45,709 nucleotides of DNA from Lutispora thermophila DSM 19022 (GTDB lineage: Bacteria > Bacillota > Clostridia > Lutisporales > Lutisporaceae). The first letter of the stretch is position 1. Every line of letters starts with the position of its first letter. The notes below the pieces were generated by a model. That model did no database searches. It was not told where the DNA came from and saw nothing but the letters and a program-made list of their open reading frames with translations. This document shows positions 38,814 through 45,709 of the stretch, piece after piece. The translations under genes were made by a program, and so were the position numbers. Location: contig NZ_FQZS01000022.1 of NCBI RefSeq assembly GCF_900142105.1, positions 1-45,709 on the forward strand, given 5' to 3'.

Positions 38814-39551
38814 CTATTCTTCATCATCTGGCAACTCGGCATTATGGTATACATCCTGGACGTCATCATTATCATCAAACATGTCCAACATTTTATTAAT
38901 CTTTTTAACATCTTCTTCGTCAGTAACTTCTACAGTGTTCTTAGGTATCATTGTAACTTCTGCTGAAGCCATTGGCACACCATGTCTTTCTAGTGCTAGC
39001 CTTACTTCTGAAAAATCATCCGGATCAGTAATTATTTCATATGAGTCCTCTTCTGATGAAAAATCTTCAGCTCCTGCTTCCAAGGCTTTCATCATAAGAT
39101 CTTCTTCATCTATATCATCAGTCCTTTCCACAATTATAAGACCTTTCTTATCAAACATCCAGCTTACTGCTCCTGTAACTCCTAGGCTCCCACCATTTTT
39201 ATCAAAAATATGCCTTATTTCACTGGCTGTTCTGTTTCTATTGTCGGTAAGAGTATTAACAATAACAGCAACTCCACCGGGTGCATATCCTTCATAGGTA
39301 ATTTCTTCATATTCTATATTGCCTAACTCACCTGTAGCTCGCTTTATAGCCCTATTTATAGTATCATTAGGCATATTATGGCTTTTAGCTTTTGCTATTG
39401 CATCTCTAAGTTTACCGTTTGTTTCCGGATCAGCGCCGAATTTTGCTGCCATCGATATTTCTTTTCCCAATTTGGTAAAAATTTTACCCCTAGCAGCATC
39501 TGCTTTTCCTTTCTTATGTTTTATGTTTGCCCATTTTGAATGTCCTGACAT
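38814..39551 (-). CDS. YebC/PmpR-family (TACO1-like) protein
   Basis: Widespread YebC family protein, 245 residues, described as a transcriptional regulator and, more recently, as a ribosome-associated factor that helps translation of proline-rich stretches. The N-terminus [18 protein letters not shown], the segment [15 protein letters not shown] and the acidic domain with [14 protein letters not shown] are typical. The start has GGAGGA about 7 bp upstream. The gene appears monocistronic with nadE upstream, 34 bp away. In some genomes it is linked to ruvC, whose locus lies about 2.5 kb off. Confidence 0.95.
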   Translation of the reverse strand: MSGHSKWANIKHKKGKADAARGKIFTKLGKEISMAAKFGADPETNGKLRDAIAKAKSHNMPNDTINRAIKRATGELGNIEYEEITYEGYAPGGVAVIVNTLTDNRNRTASEIRHIFDKNGGSLGVTGAVSWMFDKKGLIIVERTDDIDEEDLMMKALEAGAEDFSSEEDSYEIITDPDDFSEVRLALERHGVPMASAEVTMIPKNTVEVTDEEDVKKINKMLDMFDDNDDVQDVYHNAELPDDEE

Positions 39552-39585
39552 AAAATCATCCTCCTAAACATCTAAAAAAGTAAAA

Positions 39586-40308
39586 TTATCTAACATACTT
39601 CTTAGGCATGTTTCTCTTATGTTCACTTGCTTTATACAAATCATCCACTCTATTCTTTATGTGATCATCTGCCTTGCCATATAATATATAATCATCCAAC
39701 TCTCTATATGTCATTTTCATTTCACCTTCATCGGTTTGATTTTCCCATAGCCCAGCAGTAGGCGCCTTATTAATAATTACCTCAGGGATTCCCAAGTATT
39801 TTGCTAACTCATACACTTCCGATTTTACAAAATCAGCAATAGGAAGAATATCTGATCCACTGTCGCCATGTTTAGTGAAATAACCTATTGTAAGCTCACT
39901 TCTATTGCTGGTTCCTGCAACTAAGTAGTTGTTTTTACCTGCATAATAATATAATGTTATCATTCTTAATCTTGATTTCATATTTCCTAATAAAAGCTTT
40001 GAATCTGTATCTAAAGATCCAACTTGCTTTCTAAGTGCATCATAAACTGGATCTAGTACGATTCTCTCTACTTTTAAATTAAACTTTTCTGAAACTAGTT
40101 TAGCATCCTCTTCATCTTTTGGATTGCTATAACAAGGCATGATTAAGCATAATGTGTCTTCTGGATAAACTCTTTTGCATAAGGCTGCAACTACTGCAGA
40201 ATCTATACCTCCAGATAGCCCCAATACTACACCATTGGCTTTTGCAGCAGACACAGTATCTTTAATCCATGAACATATTTCCTCACATTGCTTCTCTATA
40301 TTTTTCAT
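39586..40308 (-). CDS. nadE: NH3-dependent NAD+ synthetase
   Basis: Makes NAD+ from deamido-NAD, ATP and ammonia. The 240-residue short form lacks a glutaminase domain, so it uses free ammonia, natural in an amino-acid fermenter that releases NH3. The ATP pyrophosphatase P-loop is LSGGIDSA (S32-S37), and the family motifs GTSNRSELTIGYFTKHGDSGSDILPIADFVKSEV and PTAGLW are intact. GGAGGG lies 7 bp before the ATG. It is divergent from the split TSUP genes. Confidence 0.96.
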   Translation of the reverse strand: MKNIEKQCEEICSWIKDTVSAAKANGVVLGLSGGIDSAVVAALCKRVYPEDTLCLIMPCYSNPKDEEDAKLVSEKFNLKVERIVLDPVYDALRKQVGSLDTDSKLLLGNMKSRLRMITLYYYAGKNNYLVAGTSNRSELTIGYFTKHGDSGSDILPIADFVKSEVYELAKYLGIPEVIINKAPTAGLWENQTDEGEMKMTYRELDDYILYGKADDHIKNRVDDLYKASEHKRNMPKKYVR

Positions 40309-40439
40309 ACTTATCCCTCCAAAAAAACTTTCATATTTTATGATATCATTGTGATTTCATATTGTAAATTAATTCTCACGTATATTGTTGCCTATAATTC
40401 AAAACATATATAAAGTATAGGAGATCAGGAGGCGTTATT

Positions 40440-40802
40440 ATGAATTTAAAATCTAAAACCAGCCTATGGATCATTGGATTTATCGCTGGAATTTTCAATG
40501 GTCTATGTGGTTCCGGAGGTGGAACTATATTGGTACCTTCCTTAGTTTTTTTTACAAAGGTAAAAGATCATAATGCTCATGCTACTGCTATAGCTGTAAT
40601 ACTACCACTTACTATTATAAGTTCTTTAATATATGCAAAATCAGGAATTATAAATATAAATACTACATTTAAGGTAACAATAGGTACTGTAATAGGAGCA
40701 TATATTGGTTCAAAGTTGCTAAACAGACTTTCAATCAGTATATTGAGAAAATTGTTTGGAATTTTTATGATAATTGCTGCAATAAGGATGATTATAAGAT
40801 GA
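40440..40802 (+). CDS. TSUP (TauE/SafE) transporter, N-terminal-half protein
   Basis: A 120-residue membrane protein equal to one repeat of the TauE/SafE/DUF81 permease family, with GLCGSGGGTILVPSLVFF at about 22-39 and three to four further hydrophobic stretches. Full-length members are about 250 residues with two such repeats; here each repeat is a separate gene. AGGAGG lies 8 bp before the ATG. Its stop overlaps the next start (ATGA), so production of the two halves is coupled. The substrate (often sulfonates, sulfite or small anions) is unknown. Confidence 0.85.
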   Translation: MNLKSKTSLWIIGFIAGIFNGLCGSGGGTILVPSLVFFTKVKDHNAHATAIAVILPLTIISSLIYAKSGIININTTFKVTIGTVIGAYIGSKLLNRLSISILRKLFGIFMIIAAIRMIIR

Positions 40803-41161
40803 TTGAAATAATTATAGGTATAGCTGCAGGAATTATTGGCGGCATGGGAATCGGAGGCGGGACCATCCTTATACCTGCTCTTGTATTTTTTCTTCAATTA
40901 TCGCAACAGATAGCTCAAAGCATAAACCTTCTGTCCTTCATTCCTGCAGCTTCTTTAGCAGTATATATCCATAACAAAAACAGGAATATAGAAAAAAATA
41001 TGCTTATTCCGTTAATCTCATCTGGAATAATTGGTGCTATTATTGGTTCAAAAATGGCAGTAAAATTAGATCCAATAATATTAAGAAGAATTTTCTCCGG
41101 ATTTCTATTTATTATGGGTGTTTATGAAATATTTTCTAAAAAAGGTATAAAGAAACCCTGA
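40799..41161 (+). CDS. TSUP (TauE/SafE) transporter, C-terminal-half protein
   Basis: Second 120-residue TSUP half-protein: IGIAAGIIGGMGIGGGTILIPALVFF parallels the glycine-rich core of its neighbour, so the two are homologous repeats encoded as separate proteins. The gene starts within the stop of the first (ATGA). It ends 13 bp before the stop of the convergent hflX. A hetero-oligomer of both halves is the simplest functional unit. The intact reading frames and matching lengths argue against a recent frameshift in one long gene. Confidence 0.85.
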   Translation: MIEIIIGIAAGIIGGMGIGGGTILIPALVFFLQLSQQIAQSINLLSFIPAASLAVYIHNKNRNIEKNMLIPLISSGIIGAIIGSKMAVKLDPIILRRIFSGFLFIMGVYEIFSKKGIKKP

Positions 41162-41174
41162 TAATGAAGAAACA

Positions 41175-42947
41175 TTACTTTTGATTTTGACATATATAAT
41201 CTTTTGCCCTTGCTGATGCAATAGAATCAAACTCACCCATAACATATATTCCATTTTCTCTATATTCCTTTTTTATTATCTTTCCATTATCATGTAGATA
41301 TGCCAGTAAAGCTCCCTCTGCATATGGAATTACCATTTCGTATACTTTATTATTCAAGTTCACATAGTGTTCTATCCTGTCTAATAGCTTATCTAGATTT
41401 ATCTTATTCTTAGCTGATATGAATATGATATCTGAATTGGTTCTCAATTCTAGACTATATAAGCTGTTTATAGACATATTCTTGTCAATTTTATTAATTG
41501 CCAGTATTGTTGGTTTATTGTCAGCACCTAAATCTTTCAATACATTATTTACCACTTCTATTTGCTCTTCATAATTTTCATTACTTCCGTCAACTACATG
41601 GATAAGAAGATTCGCATAAACTACTTCTTCCAAAGTTGATTTGAATGCAGCAACCAAATCATGAGGAAGTTTGTTTATGAAACCAACAGTATCGCTGATT
41701 ACCACATCCTGTCCGCTTTTCAAACTTACTTTTCTGACAGTTGGATCTAATGTTGCAAATAATTTATCTTCTACATATACCTGAGAGTCAGATAAAGAAT
41801 TTAACAATGTTGATTTACCGGCATTGGTATAACCAACTAAGCAAACCAGAAATGTACTATCTGCTCTATTGATTCTTATCAAATCTCTATGCTTTTTAAT
41901 TTCATCAACGTCTCTTTCAAGCTCTCTTACTCTTTCTCTTATTCTTCGCCTATCAATCTCAAGCTTCTTTTCCCCAGGACCTCTTGTACCTATTCCACCA
42001 CCCGTTCTGGACATCTGGACTCCGAAACCTATTAAACGTGGCATCATATACTTAAGTTGAGCCAACTCAACTTGAAGTTTACCTTCTTTTGATGAAGCTC
42101 TTTTTGCAAATATGTCCAATATTAACTGAGTTCTATCAATAACCCTTACATCTAACTCCCTTTCCAGATTCCTGATTTGTATTCCTGTCAGTTCTTCATC
42201 AAAAATAACAAGATTTGCTTCTTTTTTTTGAACCTCCATCTTTAGCTCTTTCAGTTTTCCTTTCCCAATTAAGTATGCATTATCTACGGTATGTTTATTC
42301 TGTGCAATTCTACCTACTTCGATTCCACCAGCAGTGTCTAATAGCTCCTTTAATTCATCTAAATCTTCAAGTCCATTGATGCCGACTAAAATGGCTTTTT
42401 CTTTATCATTAGCTACAGAAAAAGTATTATCTCTTTTTATTTTATAATTTTTCTCTATTTCACTTATTAGATCTTGTGCATTTATACTTAAAAAGTCATT
42501 AATTGTAAAAGGTCCTTTACAGACCGTGTCATAGTCGGAGTTCTTTTTAGATAAATATGCATAATATGCCTCTTGAGGAATGCCATTTATAACACCTATG
42601 GCAATTATCAAATCAAGCTTTAAAGCCTTTAATGCTGAAATATCCATATCTGATAGCATGCCATAACCATTAGGATGTGTATGTATACATCTTATACCGC
42701 TTAGACTGTCCTCTGATCTTCTCTCACTATACTGTCTAAGTTCTGCTGTATTATAATCTCCTATCACAGCATCAATTATTTCACCTCTTCTGTTAATGAA
42801 TATTGCTACTTCTCTATTTGCTTCTCCTGTTATATCGCATATAATACTCAAAGCTTCATAAGATATTAATAAAGTATTATCTAATATCTCTCCTTTTAAA
42901 GAATCTAGTTTTTCCAAAATGTTTTTTTTAATACCATTGTCAACCAT
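41175..42947 (-). CDS. hflX: GTPase HflX with N-terminal JAMM/MPN-like domain
   Basis: Ribosome-associated GTPase that splits or rescues ribosomes under stress. Start ATG 42945-42947 is chosen since GGTGGAG is 6-12 bp upstream; an earlier ATG has no site. Of 590 residues, about 182-590 form normal HflX: glycine-rich linker SRTGGGIGTRGPGEKKLE, P-loop GYTNAGKST (372-380), G3 DTVG, G4 NKID. The N-terminal 170 residues are extra compared with the usual 420-residue HflX and contain HTHPNGYGMLSDMD, which fits the JAMM pattern H-x-H-x7-S-x2-D (H89, H91, S99, D102) with an upstream Glu (E46). Confidence 0.92.
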   Translation of the reverse strand: MVDNGIKKNILEKLDSLKGEILDNTLLISYEALSIICDITGEANREVAIFINRRGEIIDAVIGDYNTAELRQYSERRSEDSLSGIRCIHTHPNGYGMLSDMDISALKALKLDLIIAIGVINGIPQEAYYAYLSKKNSDYDTVCKGPFTINDFLSINAQDLISEIEKNYKIKRDNTFSVANDKEKAILVGINGLEDLDELKELLDTAGGIEVGRIAQNKHTVDNAYLIGKGKLKELKMEVQKKEANLVIFDEELTGIQIRNLERELDVRVIDRTQLILDIFAKRASSKEGKLQVELAQLKYMMPRLIGFGVQMSRTGGGIGTRGPGEKKLEIDRRRIRERVRELERDVDEIKKHRDLIRINRADSTFLVCLVGYTNAGKSTLLNSLSDSQVYVEDKLFATLDPTVRKVSLKSGQDVVISDTVGFINKLPHDLVAAFKSTLEEVVYANLLIHVVDGSNENYEEQIEVVNNVLKDLGADNKPTILAINKIDKNMSINSLYSLELRTNSDIIFISAKNKINLDKLLDRIEHYVNLNNKVYEMVIPYAEGALLAYLHDNGKIIKKEYRENGIYVMGEFDSIASARAKDYICQNQK

Positions 42948-43013
42948 TACGATCTCCACCTCTACTTTCATCTTCTAAAAGGCTTTTAATAAAATACTCA
43001 AGAATTCATCCTC

Positions 43014-43029
43014 TATACTAAATAGTATA
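43014..43029 (-). promoter_or_regulatory. Short palindrome in the hflX leader
   Basis: TATACTA (43014-43020) and TAGTATA (43023-43029) form an inverted repeat with a 2-bp centre. It lies shortly downstream of the predicted hflX start site. It may be an operator; a role is not shown. Confidence 0.35.
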
Positions 43030-43052
43030 AATTTTTACTTCTAATAATCCAA

Positions 43053-43081
43053 ATATTATGTAATATAGCTATCGTTGTCAA
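43053..43081 (-). promoter_or_regulatory. Probable hflX promoter
   Basis: Minus strand TTGACA (43081-43076), 17-bp spacer, TAATAT (43058-43053). The -35 box is exact, the -10 box matches four of six positions. Start is predicted near 43046, about 100 nt before the chosen hflX ATG. Confidence 0.55.
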
Positions 43082-43164
43082 GTGTAGTAGCTTATTTAAC
43101 AGTATAAAATTCATACAGTTTGTCTATTATTAGAAATAAGTATTTATTTCAAGGAGTGGCTATT

Positions 43165-44112
43165 ATGAATAAGTTTTATCAAATAAGTAAAATGTTCACT
43201 TACACAAAATTATTAGCAACTTTATTTATATTAATTATAGCATTTTTTATATTTTCATCATTTTATACTGTTAAAGATGGAGAAATAGGTATTTTAAGAA
43301 CCTTCGGAAAAGTAACTGACTTTACTGACCCAGGTTTACATCTAAAGTTTCCATACCCTATACAAGAAGTGGATGTGATAAATATAAGCAAGATAAATAT
43401 AATGGAAATCGGTTTCAATGAACTTAATGAAACAACAAAAAACTATCACAACCATGAATCACAATCTATAACGAGTGATGATGGTATTGTGTTTACAGAT
43501 TTAATAATAGAATGGCGAATATCTGATCCATATGATTATCTATTCAGTGCAAAGAATCCAGATCATATACTTAGAAACTTAGTTATCTCATCTGTAAAAA
43601 ATATAATTGGAAAATCAGAAATGGATTACATACTAACTGATGGTAAATTATCAATACAAAACTCTATAAAAACAGATGTTGACGAAAATATAAAAAGCTA
43701 CGAGTTAGGAATAGAAATTTTGAATGTAAAAATAGTTGATGCAAGACCTCCTGAAGATATAATTTCTTCATATGAAACTGTAGCAAATGCTATTGAGCAA
43801 AAAAATATTCTAATAAAAAAAGCTGAAGAATATAGGAATCAAAAAATACCTGCTGCAGAAAGTGAAGCTGATCGAATTATTAAGGAAGCAGAAGCTTATT
43901 ACGAAGAAAGAATAAATAAAGCAAAATCAGAAACAGAAATCTTTGATTCGTTATATAAAGAATATAGAATTAGCAGGGATGTAACAAGATCACGGATGCT
44001 TATAGAAACAATTGAAGAAGTATTGCCTGGAGCGAATATATACATAATGGATACGCATAAAGGGACATTAAATTATTTTACTTTTGAAGAAGAAAAAGGT
44101 GAGAATAAATGA
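43165..44112 (+). CDS. hflK: HflK-like SPFH/Band 7 membrane protein
   Basis: Stomatin/prohibitin-type protein that with HflC forms membrane cages around FtsH in bacteria. ATG at 43165 is chosen for AAGGAG 9 bp upstream; an in-frame TTG 15 codons earlier is not supported. The 315 residues have an N-terminal membrane helix (about 16-36), the SPFH domain starting with VKDGEIGILRTFGKVTDFTDPGLHLKFPYPIQEV, and a long coiled coil with ALanine/Glu-rich repeats (AAESEADRIIKEAEAYYEERINKAKSE-like). It overlaps hflC by 4 bp (ATGA) and is divergent from hflX. Confidence 0.85.
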   Translation: MNKFYQISKMFTYTKLLATLFILIIAFFIFSSFYTVKDGEIGILRTFGKVTDFTDPGLHLKFPYPIQEVDVINISKINIMEIGFNELNETTKNYHNHESQSITSDDGIVFTDLIIEWRISDPYDYLFSAKNPDHILRNLVISSVKNIIGKSEMDYILTDGKLSIQNSIKTDVDENIKSYELGIEILNVKIVDARPPEDIISSYETVANAIEQKNILIKKAEEYRNQKIPAAESEADRIIKEAEAYYEERINKAKSETEIFDSLYKEYRISRDVTRSRMLIETIEEVLPGANIYIMDTHKGTLNYFTFEEEKGENK

Positions 44113-45011
44113 ATCATTTTAATAACATTAATATAAAAAAAAGAGATAATAAACTTATATCTGCCATAAAAAAAGCTGCTTTACTCATATCTACAATAGT
44201 AATTGTACTTATAATTATTTTAAATGCACACATAGTTCAGGAAGATGAAATAATGTTTGTGTCAACTTTTGGTAAAACAATCAAAGTGATTGATAAGCCA
44301 GGTTTATATTTTAAAATACCTTTAATTAATACTACATCGACTATTTCTAAAAAAATATTCTGCTATGAGTCTCAGCCTTTAAAGATTATCACTAAAGATA
44401 ATAGAAACCTTTTCATCGAAACATTTGTACTTTGGAGTATAAATGATCCAAAGCTATTTATCCATACGCTACAATCAAATGTAAATGCGGAAATAAGAAT
44501 TGAAAATACTGTTAGTTCATATTTGAAAATAAGTTCTATTAATCAAAGTTTTATCGATATCATTAATAATAATAATGAATTAAATAAAATCTTGTCAGCA
44601 TATATCAGTGATGAACTAGAAGTTTACGGAATCAAAGTTATTGATGCCAGATTTAGAAATATGTACCTATCAGATGAAAATAAAGACGCAGTATATACAA
44701 GAATAAAATCTGAGAAGGAAATAATTGCTTCCCAATATTTGAATTTAGGTGAGAAAGAAGCATCAAGAATAAGGTCTGAAACAGATAAAGAAGTAAATAT
44801 GATATTATCTAAAGCACAAGCAGAAGCTGAGAGAATTAAAGGGGCAGCTGATGCAGAAGCGGCACAAATATATGCCAGTAGCTATAATAAAGACCCGGAA
44901 TTTTATAAGTTTATGCGAACCTTAGAAGCATACAAGAAAACATTAATGAATAAACCAACTATTGTGATCCCTATTGATTCACCTTTTGCAAAGTATTTAA
45001 TGGGGAAATAA
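44109..45011 (+). CDS. hflC: HflC-like SPFH/Band 7 membrane protein
   Basis: Partner of the HflK-like protein, 300 residues. N-terminal membrane helix (about 21-41), SPFH domain from QEDEIMFVSTFGKTIKVIDKPGLYFKIPLI, coiled coil including ERIKGAADAEAAQIYASSYNKDPEFYKFMRTLEAYKKTL, and the usual HflC-type C-terminus with VIPIDSPFAKYL. The overlap ATGA with hflK points to coupled production in equal amounts. HflK/HflC modulate FtsH proteolysis in E. coli; ftsH is not in the window. Confidence 0.87.
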   Translation: MNHFNNINIKKRDNKLISAIKKAALLISTIVIVLIIILNAHIVQEDEIMFVSTFGKTIKVIDKPGLYFKIPLINTTSTISKKIFCYESQPLKIITKDNRNLFIETFVLWSINDPKLFIHTLQSNVNAEIRIENTVSSYLKISSINQSFIDIINNNNELNKILSAYISDELEVYGIKVIDARFRNMYLSDENKDAVYTRIKSEKEIIASQYLNLGEKEASRIRSETDKEVNMILSKAQAEAERIKGAADAEAAQIYASSYNKDPEFYKFMRTLEAYKKTLMNKPTIVIPIDSPFAKYLMGK

Positions 45012-45364
45012 ATATGTAAAATTACATGAGGTATTCCTATACCGTCTTGCTACGTGCTTGGTATTCCTCTGAGGTTTTTTAAACCACTAAAGGATATTAA
45101 TTAGATAACAAGCATATAAAAAAAGCATATGTGTAAATACATATACTTTTATTCTAGACAATATAGCCTTTATCAAGATATTGATTGTTCTGCCTATTGC
45201 ATTTCTGAGCAATAATATTTCTATTCCCTTATAACTGGTATTACATAGTGAATCCGTGTTCTTAAATTAAGACCCCAGAGGAATACCCAAAAATTAGTGA
45301 TCAGAGGTTAGTGACCAGCGATTGACCCAATAGGAATAACCTGTGACATGCAAAAAATAAAAAA
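45012..45364. other. Intergenic region between hflC and the rRNA operon end
   Basis: No ORF is convincing. It holds the hflC terminator (45121-45150), three copies of GGTATTCCT-type sequence (45030-45038 and 45060-45074 direct; 45273-45287 inverted) and a short pair of TTAGTGA-type repeats at about 45294-45320. The T-rich stretch on the minus strand after 5S (45353-45364) is the likely rRNA transcript end. Confidence 0.6.
45121..45150 (+). terminator. hflKC terminator
   Basis: AAAAGCATATGT (45121-45132) and ACATATACTTTT (45139-45150) pair with one mismatch, loop 6 nt, and an A run before and T run after. It lies about 110 bp after hflC on the plus strand. Confidence 0.65.
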
Positions 45365-45480
45365 CCCGGCGACGACCTACTCTCCCAGGACCCTTCGGTC
45401 CAAGTACCATCGGCACTGGAGAGCTTAACTTCTGTGTTCGGTATGGGAACAGGTGTGGCCTCTCCGTCATTGTCACCGGA
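45365..45480 (-). rRNA. rrf: 5S ribosomal RNA
   Basis: The minus strand from about 45480 reads CCGGTGACAATGACGGAGAG, with the conserved CCGAACACAGAAGTTAAGC loop region in the middle and a 3' GTCGTCGCCGGG that closes helix I with the 5' end. Length about 116 nt fits bacterial 5S. It is the last gene of the rRNA operon and is followed by a U-rich run, so that its closing helix may serve as terminator. Confidence 0.96.
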
Positions 45481-45553
45481 TTATTCGCTATATATATATT
45501 TTTTTTTCGAAGGTCTGCACCTTCAAAACTACACAATACTAAGACTTAGTTTA

Positions 45554-45709
45554 GATCAAGCCCTCGACCTATTAGTATCGGTCAGCTAAATACATCACTG
45601 TACTTACACCTCCGACCTATCTACCACGTAGTCTACATGGGGTCTTACTACCTTAACGGTATGGGAAATCTCATCTTGGAGTCGGCTTCGCGCTTAGATG
45701 CCTTCAGCG
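45554..45709 (-). rRNA. rrl: 23S ribosomal RNA, 3' end (continues beyond the window)
   Basis: The minus strand of the last about 155 bp contains the conserved 23S 3'-terminal sequence, including CTGAAGGCATCTAAGCGCGA at the window edge and ACTAATAGGTCGAGGGCTTG near the 3' end. The 5' remainder and any 16S gene are outside the window. The 23S-5S spacer is about 75 bp and has no tRNA. Confidence 0.96.

Noticed and set aside
45294-45536. A possible 80-residue minus-strand ORF at the right end
   Set aside because: It covers the 5S rRNA gene and has no ribosome site; it is a chance reading frame.

Overview
This window is AT-rich chromosomal DNA from a low-GC, anaerobic, probably endospore-related Firmicute. 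The best fit is an amino-acid-fermenting member of the Clostridia/Tissierellia (the Acetoanaerobium sticklandii / Sedimentibacter type of lifestyle); the genus cannot be fixed from the sequence alone. Three things point this way: a complete oxidative ornithine-fermentation gene set, the clostridial housekeeping order ruvCAB - spoIID-like - queA - tgt - yajC - TIGR04086 - SCIFF - secDF - recJ - apt - rel - dtd - hemZ - hisS - aspS, and purine-rich Shine-Dalgarno sequences with frequent GTG/TTG starts. Nearly all genes lie on the minus strand.

Layout. 1-660: 3' end of an IS256-family transposase gene and its right terminal repeat. 749-8882: minus-strand ornithine-fermentation operon ord-ortA-ortB-oraS-oraE-(MutL/GlmL-like)-orr, preceded by a near-perfect sigma-54 promoter and, farther upstream, three copies of an 11-bp activator-type site. 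9132-11341: a PHP-family phosphatase gene on the plus strand, convergent with a RocR-like sigma-54 activator, the obvious candidate regulator of the ornithine operon. 11454-14663: glyA, then a small redox/thiol operon (CstR-like repressor, RseC-like membrane protein, thioredoxin) with its own promoter and operator, then tcdA. 14714-18065: hisS-aspS behind a T-box leader whose specifier (GACAC) contains both an Asp and a His codon. 18062-27914: hemZ, a metallo-beta-lactamase-fold hydrolase, dtd, rel, apt, recJ, lapA-like, secF, secD. 28212-36147: a SCIFF ranthipeptide precursor without an adjacent maturase, TIGR04086, yajC, tgt, a PsiE-like membrane protein, queA, a SpoIID-like protein and ruvBAC. 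36340-40308: a BofC-like anchored protein, a secreted MORN-repeat protein, yebC and nadE. 40440-45011: a two-gene split TSUP transporter, an hflX with an N-terminal JAMM-like domain, and a divergent hflK-hflC pair. 45365-45709: the end of an rRNA operon on the minus strand (5S and the 3' end of 23S).

How it works together. Orr racemises L-ornithine; OraS/OraE (B12 and PLP) with a reactivase-like partner make 2,4-diaminopentanoate; Ord oxidises and deaminates it; OrtA/OrtB cleave the product thiolytically with CoA to alanine and acetyl-CoA. The sigma-54 promoter, upstream sites and nearby RocR-like activator suggest substrate-induced expression. The rest is mainly translation, tRNA modification, protein export, DNA repair and stress signalling.

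I found no CRISPR array, tRNA gene, prophage or defence island. The points most worth a second look are the dual-specifier T-box, the orphan extended SCIFF peptide, the JAMM-HflX fusion, the sigma-54 control region, the CstR-like thiol operon and several unexplained RNA hairpins.
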